Source of the DNA: Paraburkholderia sp. ZP32-5
Lineage (GTDB): Bacteria > Pseudomonadota > Gammaproteobacteria > Burkholderiales > Burkholderiaceae
Length of the DNA stretch: 64,000 nt
Assembly: GCF_021390495.1 (NCBI RefSeq)
Contig: NZ_JAJEJP010000001.1
Location: 124,001-188,000 of the forward strand
Reading direction: 5' to 3'
The notes under the pieces are model-generated. The model searched no databases, was not told the origin of the DNA, and was given only the letters and a program-made list of their open reading frames with translations. Shown here piece by piece: positions 45,706 through 56,171 of this stretch. The stretch's first letter is position 1. Each line of letters opens with the position of its first letter. Made by a program: the position numbers and the translations under genes.

Positions 45706-47199
45706 ATGCATGAAAAAAGTCTGACCGAACTGCGCGCCGCGCTCGCGGCCAAGGAATGCTCCGCCGTCGAACTGGCGCAGTCGTACCTGAAGCGGATCGA
45801 CGCGGCCAATGGCCTGAACGCGTTCATCCAGGTCGATCCCGAACTGACGCTCGCGCAGGCGAAAGCCGCCGACGCGCTGCTGCACAGCGGCCACGCCGGT
45901 CCGCTCGCCGGCCTGCCGATCGCGCACAAGGACGTGTTCGTCACGAAGGGCTGGCGCTCCACGGCCGGCTCGAAGATGCTCGCGAACTACGAAAGCCCGT
46001 TCGACGCGACCGTGGTTGCGCGTCTGCAGAACGCCGGGATGGTGTGCGTGGGCAAGACCAATATGGACGAGTTCGCGATGGGCTCGTCCAATGAAAATTC
46101 GTACTTCGGCCCGGTGCAGAACCCGTGGGATCGCAAGGCCGTGCCTGGCGGTTCGTCGGGCGGCTCGGCAGCCGCTGTGGCCGCGCGTCTCGTGCCCGCC
46201 GCGACCGGCACCGACACAGGCGGCTCGATCCGTCAGCCGGCGTCGTTCTCGGGCATCACCGGCATCAAGCCGACGTACGGCCGCGTGTCGCGCTACGGCA
46301 TGATCGCGTTCGCGTCGTCGCTCGATCAGGGCGGCCCGATGGCGCAAAGCGCCGCCGATTGCGCGACGCTGCTCAACGCGATGGCCGGCTTCGACGAGCG
46401 CGACTCCACCAGCCTCGCGCGCGACGACGAAGACTACACGCGCTATCTCGGCAAAGCGTGGAAAGAAGGCGGCGACAATGCGGGCAAGCCGCTTGCCGGC
46501 CTGCGCATCGGTCTGCCGAAGGAATACTTCGGCGCCGGTCTCGCCGACGACGTACGCGCGTCGATCGACGCCGCGCTGAAGCAATACGAAGCGCTCGGCG
46601 CGACGCTCGTCGACGTCTCGCTGCCGAAAACCGAACTGTCGATCCCGGTCTATTACGTGATCGCACCGGCGGAAGCGTCGTCGAACCTGTCGCGTTTCGA
46701 CGGCGTGCGCTTCGGCCATCGCGCGGCCGAATACCGCGATCTGCTCGACATGTACAAGAAGTCGCGCGCCGAAGGTTTCGGCCCGGAAGTGAAGCGCCGC
46801 ATTCTGGTCGGCGCGTACGTGCTGTCGCACGGCTACTACGACGCGTACTATCTGCAGGCACAGAAGATTCGCCGCATCATCGCGCAGGACTTCCAGCAGG
46901 CGTTCACGCAGTGCGATGTGATCATGGGACCGGTCGCGCCGTCGGTGGCGTGGGACATCGGCGCGAAGGGCGACGATCCGGTACAGATGTATCTCGCGGA
47001 CATCTACACGCTGTCGGTGAGCCTCGCCGGCCTGCCGGGCATGAGCGTGCCGTGCGGTTTCGGTGCCGGCGCGAACGCGCAGCGTCCGGTCGGTCTGCAG
47101 ATCATCGGCAACTATTTCAATGAAGCCCGGATGCTGCAGGTGGCCGACGCGTTCCAGCGCGCGACCGATTGGCACCGTCAGGCACCGGCGGGAGTGTGA
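45706..47199 (+). CDS. gatA: Aspartyl/glutamyl-tRNA amidotransferase subunit A
   Basis: A 497-residue amidase-signature enzyme. Catalytic Lys in [10 protein letters not shown], and the Gly/Ser-rich segment [36 protein letters not shown] with the cis-Ser and nucleophile Ser. It releases ammonia from glutamine for amidation of Glu-tRNA(Gln) and/or Asp-tRNA(Asn). AGGA lies upstream of the ATG. Confidence 0.98.
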   Translation: MHEKSLTELRAALAAKECSAVELAQSYLKRIDAANGLNAFIQVDPELTLAQAKAADALLHSGHAGPLAGLPIAHKDVFVTKGWRSTAGSKMLANYESPFDATVVARLQNAGMVCVGKTNMDEFAMGSSNENSYFGPVQNPWDRKAVPGGSSGGSAAAVAARLVPAATGTDTGGSIRQPASFSGITGIKPTYGRVSRYGMIAFASSLDQGGPMAQSAADCATLLNAMAGFDERDSTSLARDDEDYTRYLGKAWKEGGDNAGKPLAGLRIGLPKEYFGAGLADDVRASIDAALKQYEALGATLVDVSLPKTELSIPVYYVIAPAEASSNLSRFDGVRFGHRAAEYRDLLDMYKKSRAEGFGPEVKRRILVGAYVLSHGYYDAYYLQAQKIRRIIAQDFQQAFTQCDVIMGPVAPSVAWDIGAKGDDPVQMYLADIYTLSVSLAGLPGMSVPCGFGAGANAQRPVGLQIIGNYFNEARMLQVADAFQRATDWHRQAPAGV

Positions 47200-47204
47200 G
47201 CACC

Positions 47205-48680
47205 ATGGCCAAACAATGGGAAGTCGTGATCGGTCTGGAGACCCACACGCAACTGTCGACTCAATCGAAGATTTTCTCGGGCACCGCGACGCAGTTCGGC
47301 GCCGCGCCGAACACCCAGGCAAGCCCCGTCGATCTGGCCTTGCCGGGCACGCTGCCGGTGATGAACCGCGGCGCCGTCGAGCGCGCGATTCAATTCGGCC
47401 TCGCGATCGGCGCGACGGTCGCGCCGCGCAGCATCTTCGCGCGCAAGAATTATTTCTACCCCGATCTGCCGAAGGGCTATCAGATCAGCCAGTACGAGAT
47501 CCCCGTCGTGCAGGGCGGCCAGGTGACGATCCAGGTGCCGGCCAATGAAAAGGCCGGCAAGGCCGCGTACGAGAAGACCATCAACCTGACGCGCGCCCAC
47601 CTCGAAGAAGACGCCGGCAAGTCGCTGCACGAAGACTTCGCGGGCATGACCGGCATCGACCTGAATCGCGCCGGCACGCCGCTGCTCGAAATCGTCACCG
47701 AGCCGGAAATGCGCAGCGCGGCCGAAGCGGTGGCGTATGCGAAGACGCTGCATACGCTCGTCGTATGGCTCGGCATCTGCGACGGCAACATGCAGGAAGG
47801 GTCGTTCCGCTGCGACGCGAACGTGTCGGTGCGTCCGCTTGGTCAGGAGGAATTCGGCACGCGCGCCGAGATCAAGAACCTGAACTCGTTCCGCTTCCTC
47901 GAAGAGGCGATCCAGTACGAAGTGCGCCGCCAGATCGAGCTGATCGAAGACGGCGGCACCGTGGTGCAGGAAACCCGTCTGTACGATCCGGACAAGCGCG
48001 AAACCCGCTCGATGCGCAGCAAGGAAGACGCGCACGATTACCGCTATTTCCCCGACCCCGATCTGATGCCGCTCGTGATCGACGCGGCGTGGGTCGAGCG
48101 CGTGAAGAGCGAAATGCCGGAGCTGCCGGCAACGATCCAGGTGCGTTTCGTATTGCAATATGGCCTCACGCCGTACGATGCGAACGTGCTGACTTCGAGC
48201 AAGGCGATGGCTGCGTATTTCGAGGCGGTGGTCGGTAAGGCCGGCGCGGCGAACGCGAAGGTCGCGGCGAACTGGGTGATGGGCGAGGTATCGTCGCAGC
48301 TGAATCGCGAGGGACTGGACATTGCTGCGTGCCCGGTATCGGCCGCGCAGCTCGCGTTGGTGCTGCAGCGCATTGCCGACGGTACGATCTCGAACAAGAT
48401 CGCGAAGGAAATTTTCCTCGCGATCTGGGAAGAGAAGGCCACCGACGAAGCCGCCGCCGATCGCATCATCGAGGCGAAGGGCCTGAAGCAGATTTCGGAT
48501 ACCGGCGCGCTCGAAGCGATCATCGACGAAGTGCTCGCCGCTAACCAGAAGTCGGTCGAAGAATTCCGCGCCGGTAAGGAAAAGGCGTTCAATGCGCTGA
48601 TCGGCCAGGCGATGAAGGCGACCAAGGGCAAGGCCAATCCGGCGCAGGTCAATGAGTTGCTGAAGAAGAAGCTGTCCTGA
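47205..48680 (+). CDS. gatB: Aspartyl/glutamyl-tRNA amidotransferase subunit B
   Basis: A 491-residue kinase-amidase subunit that activates the misacylated tRNA. The start [26 protein letters not shown] is the conserved GatB opening, followed by [16 protein letters not shown]. The C-terminal YqeY-like domain covers the last 150 residues. ATG 47205 is 5 nt after the gatA TGA; a longer frame from 47169 lies inside gatA. Confidence 0.98.
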   Translation: MAKQWEVVIGLETHTQLSTQSKIFSGTATQFGAAPNTQASPVDLALPGTLPVMNRGAVERAIQFGLAIGATVAPRSIFARKNYFYPDLPKGYQISQYEIPVVQGGQVTIQVPANEKAGKAAYEKTINLTRAHLEEDAGKSLHEDFAGMTGIDLNRAGTPLLEIVTEPEMRSAAEAVAYAKTLHTLVVWLGICDGNMQEGSFRCDANVSVRPLGQEEFGTRAEIKNLNSFRFLEEAIQYEVRRQIELIEDGGTVVQETRLYDPDKRETRSMRSKEDAHDYRYFPDPDLMPLVIDAAWVERVKSEMPELPATIQVRFVLQYGLTPYDANVLTSSKAMAAYFEAVVGKAGAANAKVAANWVMGEVSSQLNREGLDIAACPVSAAQLALVLQRIADGTISNKIAKEIFLAIWEEKATDEAAADRIIEAKGLKQISDTGALEAIIDEVLAANQKSVEEFRAGKEKAFNALIGQAMKATKGKANPAQVNELLKKKLS

Positions 48681-48846
48681 GTCGAAGCTTCAAGCGCTTC
48701 AGGCGCTTCGAGTGTTGAAGCCGGGCGTTCGCGCCCTGTGTGTCACGGGCTGTTGCCGGACTGCAAGCGGCGCAACGGCCCGTTTTGTTTTGCGGCCCCG
48801 CTCGAGCCCTTCGAACGTATGTAGACGCAGACTACGGAGTGTGTGT

Positions 48847-49686
48847 ATGTCGAAGCAACCCGATCTCGACGATTTCCGCGTGCCGTATTTCGACGACGGC
48901 AAGAAGAATGCTCACTTCTTGCTCGACGCTTTCGACCCGGGCGCGAAGCCGTTTTCGAGAGGCTCGAAAGACGCGGACCGCGCGCGATTATCGGAGATCG
49001 GTCTGCAGCTCGATAACCTGCAGGAACGTCTGCACGCGCAGCGCAAGCGCCGCGTGTTGCTGGTGCTGCAAGGCATGGACACGAGCGGCAAGGACGGCAC
49101 GATCCGCGCGGTGTTTCACGAGGTCGATCCGCTCGGTTTGCGCATCGTGCCGTTCAAGGCGCCGACGCCGGTCGAACTCGCGCACGACTTCCTGTGGCGC
49201 GTGCATTCGCAGGCACCGGCGGCCGGCGAACTGACGATCTTCAACCGCAGCCACTACGAAGACCTGCTCGTGCCGACCGTGCTCGGCGAACTCAGTGCCG
49301 ACGCGTTCGAGCGGCGCTGCTGCCACATCCGCCAGTTCGAGGAAATGCTCGCATACAGCGGCACGACGATTCTCAAGTGCATGCTGCACATTTCGAAGGA
49401 CGAGCAACGCTCGCGTTTGCAGGCGCGCATCGACGATCCGCAGAAGCATTGGAAATTCGATGTGTCCGACCTCGACGCGCGCAAGCAGTGGGACGCCTAT
49501 CAGGCGGTGTATTGCGACACGCTCGCGGCGACATCGACCGACTACGCGCCGTGGTACGTGATTCCGGCCGACTCGAAGACGCATCGCAACGTGATGGTGG
49601 CGGAACTGCTGGTGCGTATGCTCGGCGCGCTGAATCTCGACTATCCGCCCGCGAAGGAATCGCTGAAGGGCGTCAAGGTCGAGTGA
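48847..49686 (+). CDS. PPK2-family polyphosphate:nucleotide phosphotransferase
   Basis: A 279-residue PPK2 kinase. It shows the Walker A-type motif LQGMDTSGKDGTI, a lid region rich in Arg (RRCCHIRQFEEML), and FNRSHYEDLLVP and the family's FDVSDLDARKQWDAYQ. These enzymes make nucleoside di- or triphosphates from polyphosphate. Class and preferred nucleotide cannot be told. ATG 48847 has CGGAG nearby; longer frames upstream lack support. It is followed by the exonuclease III gene. Confidence 0.9.
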   Translation: MSKQPDLDDFRVPYFDDGKKNAHFLLDAFDPGAKPFSRGSKDADRARLSEIGLQLDNLQERLHAQRKRRVLLVLQGMDTSGKDGTIRAVFHEVDPLGLRIVPFKAPTPVELAHDFLWRVHSQAPAAGELTIFNRSHYEDLLVPTVLGELSADAFERRCCHIRQFEEMLAYSGTTILKCMLHISKDEQRSRLQARIDDPQKHWKFDVSDLDARKQWDAYQAVYCDTLAATSTDYAPWYVIPADSKTHRNVMVAELLVRMLGALNLDYPPAKESLKGVKVE

Positions 49687-49740
49687 AAACGGACCGGTCC
49701 TTTAGCTTAAGAAAAACGAATCGAACATAAGAGGAACGAC

Positions 49741-50520
49741 ATGTTGCGTGTGATTACCGCCAACCTGAACGGCATTCGCTCGGCGGCGAAGAAAGGCTTT
49801 TTCGACTGGTTCGGCGAGCAGAAGGCCGACGTGCTGTGCGTGCAGGAAATCAAATGCTCGCAGGACGACATGACGCCGGAATTTCTCGCGCCGCACGGCT
49901 TCACCGGCTATTTTCAGCATGCGGTGAAGAAGGGCTATAGCGGCGCGGGCGTTTATACGCGTCACGAGCCGGATGAAGTGGTGATCGGTTTCGGCAGCGA
50001 GGAGTTCGACCCTGAGGGGCGTTATGTCGAACTGCGCTTCGGCAAGCTGTCGGTGGTGTCGGTGTACGTGCCGTCCGGTTCGAGCGGCGAGGAGCGCCAG
50101 CAGGCCAAGTTCCGCTTCATGGACGAGTTCATGCCGCATCTCGCCGAACTCTCCCGCGAGCGCGAAGTGATCGTGTGCGGCGACGTGAACATCGTGCACA
50201 AGGAAATCGACATCAAGAACTGGAAGAGCAACCAGAAGAACTCCGGTTGCCTGCCGGAAGAGCGCGCGTGGCTCGACAAACTGTTCGACGAAGTCGGTTA
50301 CGTCGACGTGTTCCGCACGCTCGATCAACGCCCGGAGCAGTACACGTGGTGGAGCAATCGCGGCCAGGCGTACGCGAAGAACGTCGGGTGGCGGATCGAT
50401 TACCAGATCGCGACGCCGGGCATCGCCGGCAAGGCGAAGCGCACCGACGTGTTCCGCGACATCAAGTTCAGCGACCATGCGCCGCTGACCATCGATTACG
50501 ACCACAAGGTCAAGAAGTAA
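49741..50520 (+). CDS. xth: Exodeoxyribonuclease III
   Basis: A 259-residue AP endonuclease/3'-5' exonuclease. Conserved blocks are ITANLNGIRSA, CVQEIKCSQDD (metal-binding Glu), YSGAGVYTRHEP, CGDVNIVHKEIDIKNWKSNQKNSG (Asp and Asn), WRIDYQI and FSDHAPLTIDY (catalytic Asp-His). It repairs abasic sites and blocked 3' ends. AGAGGA precedes the ATG. Confidence 0.96.
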   Translation: MLRVITANLNGIRSAAKKGFFDWFGEQKADVLCVQEIKCSQDDMTPEFLAPHGFTGYFQHAVKKGYSGAGVYTRHEPDEVVIGFGSEEFDPEGRYVELRFGKLSVVSVYVPSGSSGEERQQAKFRFMDEFMPHLAELSREREVIVCGDVNIVHKEIDIKNWKSNQKNSGCLPEERAWLDKLFDEVGYVDVFRTLDQRPEQYTWWSNRGQAYAKNVGWRIDYQIATPGIAGKAKRTDVFRDIKFSDHAPLTIDYDHKVKK

Positions 50521-50560
50521 GCATTGCACGCGGCGCCTGCGTGGCGCCGCCGTCGCTGTC

Positions 50561-51922
50561 TCAGTCGTGCTTTGTCTTGCGGGCGGGCCGGTCGGCACCC
50601 GGGTAGTCGGGCAGCGCGTCGACGCTCTTGCCGATTGCCTTCGCATAGAGCGGCAGCATGTCCGGCAGCCGCTTGATGATGTCGTCGCGGCGCTCCGGCG
50701 TGTACGGGTGCACGTAGATGAAGCCCTGTTCGCGGTCGCCGCGCGTCGCCTGCGCAAGCTTGTCCCACAGCGTGACCGCCGCGCGCGGATCGAAGCCGGC
50801 GCGCGACGCGATATCGCTGCCGATCACGTCGGCTTCGGTTTCGTCGGTGCTTTCGTACTTCATTTCCAGCAGACGCGAGCCGATGCCGAGCGGCGCCATG
50901 CCGAGATCGGCAAGCCCGAACAGTTGCGGGATCGTGCCGGACGAATCGAGCTGGCTTGCCTGAAGCTGACCCAGCCGCACGCGCGCATGCTCGCGCAGCG
51001 CGTGGGCGATTTCGTGGCCGATCAGCATCGCCAGTTCGTTGTCGTTCAGGCGCACGCGATCGAGTAGCCCGCCGTAGATGACGATCTTGCCGCCCGGCAG
51101 ACAGTACATCCGGATATCGTTCGAACGGATCACCGCGACGTCCCACTTCCAGCCCTTGGCGCGCTCGTTCCATTTCAGCGAGTACGGAATCATCCTGTCG
51201 ATGATCGGGCGCACGCGCGTGACGTGCGCATCGGAGTCGCCGTACAGGCGATTCGCGTGCTGGGCGCCGTAGACGATCTGGCTGAATTCCTCGGCGGCTT
51301 GCGCTTCGAGCATCGGCGACGGGATCAGATTGCGGAACACCATGTAGCCGCCGTAGCGCAGTTGCGGACTCACGTAGTACGGCGGCGGGACGGCGTTCGG
51401 CGCGGAGGTGGCGGCGGGCGCTTTGGCGGCGCCGGATGCTTGCGCGGGCTGCGGCGCGGAGCCCGCTGAGGTGGCGGACGGTGCGCTGCCGCTGGTGCTT
51501 GGCGCGCCTGCGGCGGTGGAGTTCGGGTTGTTGCTTATGCTTGTGCTTGGGCTGCTTCCAGTTCCCGCGCTCGCTCCCGAGCCCGCGCCGGTGTTCGTGC
51601 TGCCGGTGCCGCTGTTGCTGTTCACGCCGGGCGTTGCCGAGGTCGCGTTTTCGGCACTAGCGGCGCTCGTCGTGGCTTTGACCGCGGACGTCGCGTTCGT
51701 GCTGGTGGTCGCCGCAGTCGCGCCGCCTGTCGAGGTTTGAGCGAGCATCAACGCGCTGTTGGCCGCCTTTGTGTTGGCCGCGAGCGCGTCGATCGGAGCG
51801 CTTAGCGCGATGCTCGCGCAACCGAGCGTCCATGCCGCGCGCAACGCCACGTGATTGATGCCGGTCGATAAAGCGCGGCTCGCATCGAATCGCCGCGCGC
51901 GCGTCGAAAACCGGCTCGTCAC
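50561..51922 (-). CDS. M48-family periplasmic metalloprotease with Ser/Ala-rich linker
   Basis: A 453-residue protein starting at GTG 51922, overlapping the ampG stop (GTGA). It has an N-terminal hydrophobic signal-like segment (about 25-49), then a low-complexity Ser/Thr/Ala/Gly linker at 63-181, and a peptidase domain with HEIAH at 303-307 (LIGHEIAHALREH), the later zinc ligand in TDETEADVIGSD. It should cleave misfolded proteins in the periplasm or at the membrane. The longer upstream frame lies inside ampG and is not real. Confidence 0.88.
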   Translation of the reverse strand: MTSRFSTRARRFDASRALSTGINHVALRAAWTLGCASIALSAPIDALAANTKAANSALMLAQTSTGGATAATTSTNATSAVKATTSAASAENATSATPGVNSNSGTGSTNTGAGSGASAGTGSSPSTSISNNPNSTAAGAPSTSGSAPSATSAGSAPQPAQASGAAKAPAATSAPNAVPPPYYVSPQLRYGGYMVFRNLIPSPMLEAQAAEEFSQIVYGAQHANRLYGDSDAHVTRVRPIIDRMIPYSLKWNERAKGWKWDVAVIRSNDIRMYCLPGGKIVIYGGLLDRVRLNDNELAMLIGHEIAHALREHARVRLGQLQASQLDSSGTIPQLFGLADLGMAPLGIGSRLLEMKYESTDETEADVIGSDIASRAGFDPRAAVTLWDKLAQATRGDREQGFIYVHPYTPERRDDIIKRLPDMLPLYAKAIGKSVDALPDYPGADRPARKTKHD

Positions 51923-53313
51923 GACTGAGCCCTCCACGGCGCGATCCGCAAGAGCAGCAGCATGCCGGGCACCGCGAGCGCGGTACACACGATGAAGTAA
52001 TCGAACCAGCCGATCCGCGCGACCACATATCCGCTCGCCGCCGACGCGAGCGTGCGCGGCACCGACGCGAGGCTCGTGAACAGCGCGAACTGCGTCGCGG
52101 TGTAGCGCGGATCGGTGGTGCTGGCGATATACGCGGTGAACGCGGCCAACGTCAGGCCGGTCGCGAAGGTCTCGAAGCCGTACACGAGCGCGAGCGCGAC
52201 CGAGCGCGGATCGAGCTGCACGCTCCAGTCGATGCCGATGAACGACAGCAGCTTCGTCGTGCCCTGGCTCAGTGCGATCGCGATGTTGTAGATCTCGGTA
52301 AGACCGGGCGAATCCGGGCCGAGGTGCGCGAGCCACGCGAAGCCGAGCGTCGACACCATCTGCAGCAAACCGAAGATCCACAAGCCGCGGCCGATGCCGA
52401 TTTTCATCAGCCAGATGCCGCCGATGATGCCGCCCGCGAGACTCGCGCCGAACGCGGTGGTTTTCGCGATCACGCCGATCTGCGTGCGCGAAAAACCGAT
52501 GTCGAGGAAAAACGACGTGGACAGCGTGGTCGCCATCGTGTCGCCGAGCTTGTACAGGAAGATGAAGCCGAGCACGAAAAGCGCGCCGCGCCAGCCGTCG
52601 CGCTGAACGAATTCGCGGAACGGCTCGACGATCGCTTCGCGCAGATTCTTCGGCGGCTTGCCGTGCACTTCGGGTTCGCGCACGACCAGCGTCATGATCA
52701 TCCCCGGCAGCATGAACGCGGCGGTCACGATGAACACCGTGGTCCACGGCAGATGATCGGACAAAATCAGCGCGAGCGAGCCGGGCACGAGCGCCGCGAT
52801 TTTGTATGCGTTCACATGCACCGCGTTGCCGAGGCCCTGTTGCGTGTCGCTCAGCAACTCGCGCCGGTATGCGTCGATCACGATGTCCGAGCTTGCGCCG
52901 AAAAACGCGACCAGCGCGGTGAGCGCCGCGACCGTCCAGATCGAATCACGCGGCGACACGAAACCGAGCGTCGCCATCGCGCCGGCCACCAGTATCTGCG
53001 TGACCAGCATCCAGCCGCGCCGTCTGCCCGGCCGCCAGCCCGGCAGGCGCGGCACATAGCGGTCCATCAGCGGTGCCCAGACGAATTTCCACGTATACGG
53101 AAACTGGATCAGCGCAAACAGGCCGATTTCCTTCAGATTGACGCCTTCGGAGCGCAGCCACGCTTGCACGAGATAGACGAGCGTAAACAGCGGCAGGCCC
53201 GACGTGAAGCCGAGAAAGACGCAGATCAGCATGCGCGTATTCAGGAACGCGCGCCAGCCGGGATGTTCTTCGTGAGCGGTAAGTGCGGGCGCCTCGTGCG
53301 GCGGGTTCGACAT
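51919..53313 (-). CDS. ampG: AmpG-family muropeptide permease
   Basis: A 464-residue MFS transporter with about twelve hydrophobic segments. Family features include LGFTSGLPLFTLVYLVQAWLRSEGVNLKEIG and FKFVWAP-type segment YTWKFVWAPLMDRY. It imports anhydromuropeptides for cell-wall recycling. It overlaps the downstream M48 gene by 4 nt and lies 14 nt after metW. Confidence 0.93.
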   Translation of the reverse strand: MSNPPHEAPALTAHEEHPGWRAFLNTRMLICVFLGFTSGLPLFTLVYLVQAWLRSEGVNLKEIGLFALIQFPYTWKFVWAPLMDRYVPRLPGWRPGRRRGWMLVTQILVAGAMATLGFVSPRDSIWTVAALTALVAFFGASSDIVIDAYRRELLSDTQQGLGNAVHVNAYKIAALVPGSLALILSDHLPWTTVFIVTAAFMLPGMIMTLVVREPEVHGKPPKNLREAIVEPFREFVQRDGWRGALFVLGFIFLYKLGDTMATTLSTSFFLDIGFSRTQIGVIAKTTAFGASLAGGIIGGIWLMKIGIGRGLWIFGLLQMVSTLGFAWLAHLGPDSPGLTEIYNIAIALSQGTTKLLSFIGIDWSVQLDPRSVALALVYGFETFATGLTLAAFTAYIASTTDPRYTATQFALFTSLASVPRTLASAASGYVVARIGWFDYFIVCTALAVPGMLLLLRIAPWRAQS

Positions 53314-53327
53314 GTGGATAACTAACG

Positions 53328-53936
53328 TTAGCTTTTCTTGACGCGATAGACCGCAAGACTACCACGCCAGTTCGCGCCCCACCGCACCACCTGTCCGTCG
53401 TGCAGCACGATGCGGTCGAGAATTTCGATGCCGACTTCGGGCGCGAGCGCTTCGAAGTCCTTGATCGTCAGCACGCGCACGTTCGGCGTGTTGTGCCATT
53501 GATAAGGCAGCGACTTCGACACCGGCATGCGCCCCTTCAGCACCGACAGCCGATGCGTCCAGTAGCCGAAATTCGGAAACGATACGATGCATTGCTTGCC
53601 GACGCGCACCGTCTCGCGCAGGATCGCGGCGGTCTGATGAATCGTCTGCAGAGTCTGCGACAGCACCGCGAAATCGAAACTGCCGTCTTCGAACAGACGC
53701 AAGCCGTCTTCGAGATTCTGCTGGATCACGTTGACGCCGTTTTGCGTCGAGGCCAGTACGCCGGCGTCGTTGATCTCGATGCCGTAGCCCTGCACCTCGA
53801 GTTCTTCTTTCAGCAGCGACAGCAGCGAGCCGTCGCCGCAGCCGAGATCGAGCACGGTCGCGCGTGGTTCGACCCAGCGGGCGATCGCGCGGAAGTCCGG
53901 GCGCGACGCGAGGTAATCAAGTGCTCGCTGGTTCAT
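53328..53936 (-). CDS. metW: MetW methyltransferase-like protein
   Basis: A 202-residue class I methyltransferase-like protein. The AdoMet motif is [12 protein letters not shown]; then [20 protein letters not shown] and [13 protein letters not shown], all typical of MetW. Its ATG overlaps the metX TGA by 4 nt (ATGA), and MetW helps MetX function in methionine synthesis in this group. A longer upstream frame is inside metX. Confidence 0.95.
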   Translation of the reverse strand: MNQRALDYLASRPDFRAIARWVEPRATVLDLGCGDGSLLSLLKEELEVQGYGIEINDAGVLASTQNGVNVIQQNLEDGLRLFEDGSFDFAVLSQTLQTIHQTAAILRETVRVGKQCIVSFPNFGYWTHRLSVLKGRMPVSKSLPYQWHNTPNVRVLTIKDFEALAPEVGIEILDRIVLHDGQVVRWGANWRGSLAVYRVKKS

Positions 53937-55078
53937 GCGTTGACCTCTTTGGCAATGCGTTCGTAGTAGGCGCGCAGCAGGTTGTGATAGCGCGCGTCGT
54001 CGAGCAGGAAGGCGTCGTGGCCGTGCGGCGCGTCGATCTCCGCGTAAGTGACCGTGCGCTTGTGGTCGAGCAGCGCCTTCACCAGTTCGCGCGAGCGCGC
54101 GGGCGCGAATCTCCAGTCGGTCGTGAAGCTCGCGATCAGATACTTCGCAGTGGTGTGCGCGAGCGCGGCGGTCAGGTCGCCGTCGAAGTTCTTGGCCGGA
54201 TCGAAGTAGTCGAGCGCGCGGGTGATCAGCAGATAGGTGTTCGCGTCGAAGTAGTCGGCGAATTTGTCGCCCTGATAGCGCAGGTATGACTCCACTTCGA
54301 ATTCGACGTCGAAGTTGAAGTTGTAGTCGTTCTGCGCACCTTCCGCGCGGCGCAGCGAGCGGCCGAATTTCTCGGCCATGTCGTCGTCCGACAGATACGT
54401 GATGTGGCCGATCATGCGTGCGACGCGCAGGCCGCGCTTCGGCTTCACGCCGTGCGCGTAGTAGTTGCCGCCGTGGAAGTCGGGGTCCGACAGGATCGCC
54501 GAGCGCGCGACCTCGTTGAACGCGATGTTCTGCGCGGACAGCTTCGGCGTCGACGCGACCACGATGCAATGCGCGACACGCTCCGGGTACATCATGCTCC
54601 ACGCCAGTGCCTGCATGCCGCCGAGGCTGCCGCCCATCACCGCGGCGAAGCGCTCGATGCCGAACGCGTCGGCGACGCGCGCCTGGGCGTTGACCCAGTC
54701 TTCGACGGTGACGACCGGAAACGCCGCGCCATACGGCTGGCCGGTCGCCGGATCGACGCTCATCGGCCCGGTCGAGCCGAAGCACGAACCGAGATTGTTC
54801 ACGCCGATCACGAAGAATTTGTCGGTATCGAGCGGCTTGCCGGGGCCGACCATGTTGTCCCACCAGCCGACATCCTTCGGATTGTCGGCGTACACGCCCG
54901 CGACGTGATGCGAGGCGTTCAGCGCATGGCACACGAGCACCGCATTGCTGCGCGCGGCATTGAGCGTGCCGTAGGTCTCGACCATCAGGTCATAGCCGGC
55001 CAGCGAGCTGCCGTTGCGCAAGGGCAGCGGCTCGGGGAAATGCATTTTTTGGGGAGCGACGATGCCGATGGATTCCAT
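53933..55078 (-). CDS. metX: Homoserine O-acetyl/succinyltransferase
   Basis: A 381-residue alpha/beta hydrolase-fold enzyme that acylates homoserine in methionine synthesis. The nucleophile is Ser151 ([13 protein letters not shown]), with the Asp/His region near the C-terminus ([14 protein letters not shown]). Whether the acyl donor is acetyl- or succinyl-CoA cannot be told from this reading. It is coupled with metW. Confidence 0.94.
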   Translation of the reverse strand: MESIGIVAPQKMHFPEPLPLRNGSSLAGYDLMVETYGTLNAARSNAVLVCHALNASHHVAGVYADNPKDVGWWDNMVGPGKPLDTDKFFVIGVNNLGSCFGSTGPMSVDPATGQPYGAAFPVVTVEDWVNAQARVADAFGIERFAAVMGGSLGGMQALAWSMMYPERVAHCIVVASTPKLSAQNIAFNEVARSAILSDPDFHGGNYYAHGVKPKRGLRVARMIGHITYLSDDDMAEKFGRSLRRAEGAQNDYNFNFDVEFEVESYLRYQGDKFADYFDANTYLLITRALDYFDPAKNFDGDLTAALAHTTAKYLIASFTTDWRFAPARSRELVKALLDHKRTVTYAEIDAPHGHDAFLLDDARYHNLLRAYYERIAKEVNA

Positions 55079-55386
55079 TCATTCCGCCATTTAATCAACA
55101 GGGCGGCTAAACGGCGTCGGCGAAGCGCGGAAGAACGGACTGTGTGCGCGGCTGACGACCTCTTTAGCCGCATTTATAGTGAACCGCGGCCCGGTGGCCA
55201 GTGGTTCGCGCGCCCGCAATCGAGTCAGCAAATCGGCGCGTCAGATAGTGCAAAAGGGTGCTGCGTATTCGGGAATTCTTGAACGCCGTCCGGTGTGTCA
55301 CTGGGATGTCGCGGACGTGTCAGGCGCAAAGTATAGCGGAAAATTTCGCGCGGCAGCGTCGTGGGCGGGGACGTGCGACGGACACG
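55079..55386 (-). promoter_or_regulatory. metX upstream region with a 9-bp inverted repeat
   Basis: On the minus strand GCGGCTAAA (55171-55163) and TTTAGCCGC (55111-55103) are exact complements 51 nt apart. A TATAAA box lies at 55178-55173. If transcription starts upstream of that, the arms could pair in the leader; if it starts at that box, the first arm is mostly DNA-only. GGCGGAATGA lies just before the metX ATG. Confidence 0.4.
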
Positions 55387-56145
55387 CTACTGCAGGATCA
55401 GCAGCAACTGAGCATCCGCGTGTTCGGCAGGCGGCCGCGCGAAACCGCTGCGCACATAACGATGCCAGCGGCCGATCACGTAGCTCATCAGCAGACTCGC
55501 GCGAATAGCGGGGTCGTAGTCGGCGGGAAGCGGCGCCGCATGGGGGCTGGCTTCCGGGCCGGCGTGGACCTCACCGTTGCCCGTTGCGTTGCTCGCTCCG
55601 CCGGCCGCTTCGTTGCCATCCGTGCTCGCCAGCGCCTCCGTCTGCGCAAGCCGCAGACACTGCTTCAGCGACGCCTCGACGCGTTCGAGCATCTGGTTCA
55701 CACGCTCGGTCAGCCGTTCGTGTTCGCCGACCAGCGCCTCGCAGATCAGCACGCGCGTCATGCCGGGATTCTTCGCGGGAAAGTTGAGCAGCATCAGCGC
55801 GATTGCACGCGCTTGCAGCACGCCGTTGCCTTCGTGGCTGGTGATCTGGTTGATGAGCCCGAACAGCGTCTGCTCGATAAACTCGATCAGCCCTTCGAAC
55901 ATCTGCGCCTTGCTGGCGAAATGACGATATAGCGCGGCTTCCGACACGCCGAGCCGGGCGGCGAGCGCCGCGGTGGTGATTTTTTCGCTTTTCGGCGCTT
56001 CGAGCATGCCGGCGAGCGTCTGCAGGATATGCACGCGGCGCTCTCCGGGCTTCGGGCGCGGCGCGCGTGTCGCGCTGGGAGCGGCGGCGGGCGCCACCGC
56101 GGGGGCTTCGGCTAAGGCTTCGTCAGGCTTATCGATCGGCTGCAT
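55387..56145 (-). CDS. slmA: TetR-family nucleoid occlusion protein SlmA
   Basis: A 252-residue TetR-type regulator that blocks Z-ring formation over the nucleoid. The HTH spans about 35-85 (RRVHILQTLAGMLEAPKSEK ... ITTAALAARLGVSEAALYRHFASKAQMFEGLIEF), followed by the FtsZ-binding dimer domain. An Ala/Pro-rich N-terminal extension of about 30 residues and a mid-protein low-complexity stretch (about 180-205) are longer than in the enteric protein. GGGGGAT lies before ATG 56145. Confidence 0.9.
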   Translation of the reverse strand: MQPIDKPDEALAEAPAVAPAAAPSATRAPRPKPGERRVHILQTLAGMLEAPKSEKITTAALAARLGVSEAALYRHFASKAQMFEGLIEFIEQTLFGLINQITSHEGNGVLQARAIALMLLNFPAKNPGMTRVLICEALVGEHERLTERVNQMLERVEASLKQCLRLAQTEALASTDGNEAAGGASNATGNGEVHAGPEASPHAAPLPADYDPAIRASLLMSYVIGRWHRYVRSGFARPPAEHADAQLLLILQ

Positions 56146-56171
56146 GGTGATCCCCCGGCTGCTGTCGTTGA

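Noticed and set aside
45523..47322. 599-codon open frame on the minus strand
   Set aside because: Antisense to gatA; Arg-rich shadow frame with no recognisable motif.
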